DNA from: Hofstenia miamia
Lineage: Eukaryota > Xenacoelomorpha > Acoela
Direction: 5' to 3'
Assembly: GCA_004352715.1 (NCBI GenBank)
Contig: SCFE01000112.1
Span: 1,117,451-1,152,088 of the forward strand
DNA: 34,638 nucleotides
The position numbers and the translations under genes were made by a program. How positions within the stretch are numbered: the stretch's first letter is position 1; every line of letters begins with the position of its first letter. Below, one piece after another: positions 31,623 to 34,638 of this stretch. The notes under the pieces are model-generated. The model had not been told where the DNA came from. It ran no database searches and worked only from the letters and a program-made list of their open reading frames with translations.

Positions 31623-34581
31623 TATTATATATATATATCGCATCAATCCAGAAAAAATACTAACATGTTTATTCCGAAATATTGAGTAAATTACAAACCC
31701 AAGAGAAATATTACAATAGATGAACAATTGGTATTGTTTTATGTACAAGCCTAGGAAGTACAGTATCATAATCTAGGTGTGCGTTGATGATATATATGTA
31801 CATAATATATGTAGAAAAAACATTAGTAGACCTTAAGCTAAATTTTCTAAGTATATTGGGTGCATGTGCTTATTACTTATTCTAAAAATAAAATGATTAA
31901 TATAAATACGCCCTGTTGGAACAGTTGATATAAGTTGTGCCACAACATGCTTCATATTTATTTCAATGGAGTGTTAAATCTAAAATGCTGTAGCAGATAA
32001 TTTTGACTTTTAAATGAAGTTTTTTCTTGACTGGACTACTTTTTGATATACACAGTAATCCCAGTTATAAAAACTACATATTAAAATGTTCATGGTTACT
32101 GACTGATTTCAGCAATTCTATAGTGTTTACTTGCTCAACAGAAAATCAGCCTATGAAAAGCCACTTTAACTCTTTGTAACTGCACCTTGTACAGCAAAGA
32201 AGTACTTGGCAGCATTTACAGGACATGAGCGTTTTAGAAATGCAATGAATTATCTGTAATGCGTCTAAAAGTTTTTTGGAAGTATTCAAATTTAGGTAAA
32301 TTTTTTAACTTTACAATTGTGTGTGATCGTGCTATGACTAAAAATACAGTACATTAGATAATTTAAAATCAAGTATGTCCTGTTTGTGATTTCAGTATTT
32401 TAGACACACGGACCCGCCAATTTTGAAGTCTCTCTGAATTGCACATTGAGTAATTTTATGCTCTAGATAAATTCAAAATTTTACTACTAATTTGAATCAA
32501 AAAAAGTATATAAATATGTGCTATAAAGAAGCACTAAATACCTATATTCACCACTGAATATGAAGTATAGTGAGTATTTCTATACCGTAAAATATTGAGT
32601 TTCGCTTGTGTACTTACACAGGCTTAATGCCAATCCCACAAATGCTAAAATTCTAACTGTAAATAAATTTCACAAGATGTTAATATAATCAAAACATACA
32701 ATTGTCATTGCAGAATTTGTCGTTTAAAAAAACTGTGGTAACTAGAATGCACAGATAGGGTCCACATGCTGGACAACTTCCCTATGTAAGAACCCCCCTT
32801 ATTAAAATTTTTGCACTATACCGCTGGTTCTCGGTATATTAGGTGTACATTTCCAATAAGTTAATCTTGAATAATCTGAAGCACTAAATGAATTATGGCG
32901 TTTTTCATATGTGCCAATATAGATTGTTAGTGCAAATACAAGTGCATTTTAATCATACAATTGCAGTTTTAAGTATTTTACTTGTTCGTCTGTGTTTGGG
33001 GTGCAAATACAATGTGTGTATTTGCATTGATTTTCTAGTCATTTATGAATAAATACGTTTGGTGTGCTGTGGTGTAGCAACCCATAGCAGTGGCGTCAAA
33101 CCCCTTAAAAATCAGGGGCTTGAAATTCAAAAATTTATTTTACGTGAGAATGGGTAAGGAATTAGACATCATTAATTTCAAATATCTTTGCAATTTCATT
33201 ATTTATAGAAAATAAATCATGATTTTTTGTATTGATGTCAATGTTAAATCTGTTACTGAAAGACTAAATTTAAAAATGAATATTCAGATGTAACATATTG
33301 GTACAATCAATGGTAAAATATATTTCTTCATGAATTTTGTAACTTTCCTTAATTATCTAGAGACATTTGATGCATTTATGCTTATACTTCATCAGTTTTC
33401 TGTGCCATAGTTCAAAACTTACTTGATGAAATGAAGTTTCAATTTTTGTTAAATCCATTTCATTTTTTAAATTTTTTGAAAAGTTGGTTTAAATCCTATA
33501 AACAAATTAATGGTGCAGATTATTATATTTATGTTAAAAGGGTGCTTGATGCACAAAAAATCTGCCTATATAATTTCATTTGCAACATTCAATAACTTGA
33601 ATTAATATTTATCGTCGCCTGTATCTTCTTCAGCTTTTGACAAAAATTCATAATAATTTACTTGATTATAAGATGTTTTCGACAATATTGAAATTTCCTT
33701 ATTGAGGATGAATATTTCTTTATTATGTGAAAAGATCCTTTGGACTGTTTAACTAATAAATGCAAATATTGTCGCGAAGTTTTTCTTTTCAAGAGATATT
33801 TCTGTATTCTACATTTGTAATACATCAAAAAAGACAATCGGATGCTTTCAATATTTTTTATCATGGTGGATTATGTGAGCCTCACTTACTGTGGCAACCT
33901 CTGCTTACAACGATATTGAGAAACATACTGTTTCTCGTTGTTTAAAAGAATCAAAAAATCAATTTTGTTTTACTCAATCTCTAAGGAATTTATTTCCAAA
34001 ATCAATGTCCACAGATAGGCTAGATGTAAAATTCATCATGGAATAATAAACTTTCTGTTAACCAACCCACCCATGCGAAAGTTCTTTGAAATTCATTTTA
34101 GGCGGCATTAGGCTTCTATAATACTCCTAGCAGGAATCATTAAGATTCCTTAAGAAGCCTAGTAGGAAAATCGCTGATTTGAAAGCACTGGCAAGAAAAT
34201 CTAGGAATCTTCTAAGAATTCCTGATAATTGCTGAATTTTCCTAATATGAATTATGTAATTTTTCTAAAAATGTAACTTTAAAACTTGTTATAAAAATTA
34301 TACTTTAAGTTTATTTTTGAATTGTTGAGATAACGGTGTTACATGAACTTTGCACAATTTGAATCTCTTTAAATGTTTTTTGGGTTGTGACGTTTTAATG
34401 CATTTAATTTTTTTGTTTATAAAATCAATAGCAATACATTTTGCAAGAAAGCCTTGATTCAAATTTTACATATGGACTCTAAGATTTCAGTTGTGTTCAC
34501 TTCAATGAGGAATTATAAATTCAAGTACATGATGGGAGCATGATGTCCCATAATAATATAAATAATAATGGACATAATAAT
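31623..34581. other. Gene-free AT-rich region
   Basis: No coding frame can be supported; the two overlapping opposite frames at 33658-33945 match no family. A GC-richer word near 33080 (GCAGTGGCGTCAAACCCC) resembles GTGGCGTCACTAAG at about 10590, so a dispersed repeat is possible. A hairpin-rich patch near 34109 is listed separately. Confidence 0.5.
34109..34161. repeat. Double-stem palindrome
   Basis: The outer arms TAGGCTTCT (34109-34117) and AGAAGCCTA (34153-34161) pair perfectly. Inside them AGGAATC (34132-34138) pairs with GATTCCT (34144-34150). A further AGGAATCTTCTAAGAATTCCT lies just downstream. This may be a miniature element or a structured RNA; no promoter was seen. Confidence 0.6.
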
Positions 34582-34585
34582 ATAA

Positions 34586-34638
<53 letters not shown>
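34582..34638. repeat. (AAT)n microsatellite at window end
   Basis: Uninterrupted AAT/AAT units run to the last base of the window, preceded by shorter AATAAT runs from about 34552. Confidence 0.95.

Noticed and set aside
1-34638. CRISPR array, operon, or tRNA/rRNA genes
   Set aside because: No regularly spaced repeats with unique spacers and no cloverleaf or rRNA sequence were seen; the context is eukaryotic.

Overview
The window looks like nuclear DNA of an invertebrate animal. It is very AT-rich and intron-containing, and full of short satellites and mobile elements of metazoan type (Ty3/gypsy, Tc1, hAT-, Harbinger- and pogo-like, a Penelope-like element and a CR1/Jockey-like LINE). The only host gene recognised is the 3' part of a UDP-glycosyltransferase (UGT). 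The species cannot be named from the sequence. Nothing suggests a bacterial or viral genome, and no rRNA, tRNA or CRISPR array was seen.

Layout. 1-1916: AT-rich, no gene. 1917-5334: a 3.4-kb hAT-like element bounded by a perfect 8-base target duplication, carrying two nested elements (a pogo-like palindromic element at about 2488-3189 and a TA-flanked MITE at 3920-4507 with an internal 218-base tandem duplication). 5335-10261: mostly gene-free. 10262-11534: a Harbinger-like element with TTA duplication. 11584-13303: near copies of part of the preceding region, joined by one n or an N-run, best read as unmerged haplotypes. 13304-13698: C-terminal fragment of a Penelope-like element with a GIY-YIG nuclease. 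About 16030-18081: a decayed Tc1 transposon whose middle is assembled twice. 18184-19183: exactly 1000 N. 19184 to about 25200, minus strand: a decayed Ty3/gypsy element running gag - protease - RT/RNase H - integrase from right to left. 26165-27945: 5'-truncated LINE. 28211-30224: the last two exons of a UGT gene. 30981-31622: a MITE rich in ACCGGT. 31623-34638: gene-free, ending in an AAT microsatellite.

The strongest biological signal is how the gypsy element died. Its reading frames are broken almost only by TGA, mostly where the family has arginine. The catalytic aspartates of protease and RT and the catalytic glutamate of integrase are each changed by a G-to-A step directly after a C. 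Both patterns are what CpG methylation decay gives, so the element was probably methylated in the germ line for a long time. No wholly new system could be demonstrated; the UGT gene is the only plausible functional protein-coding locus, and its 5' exons were not found.
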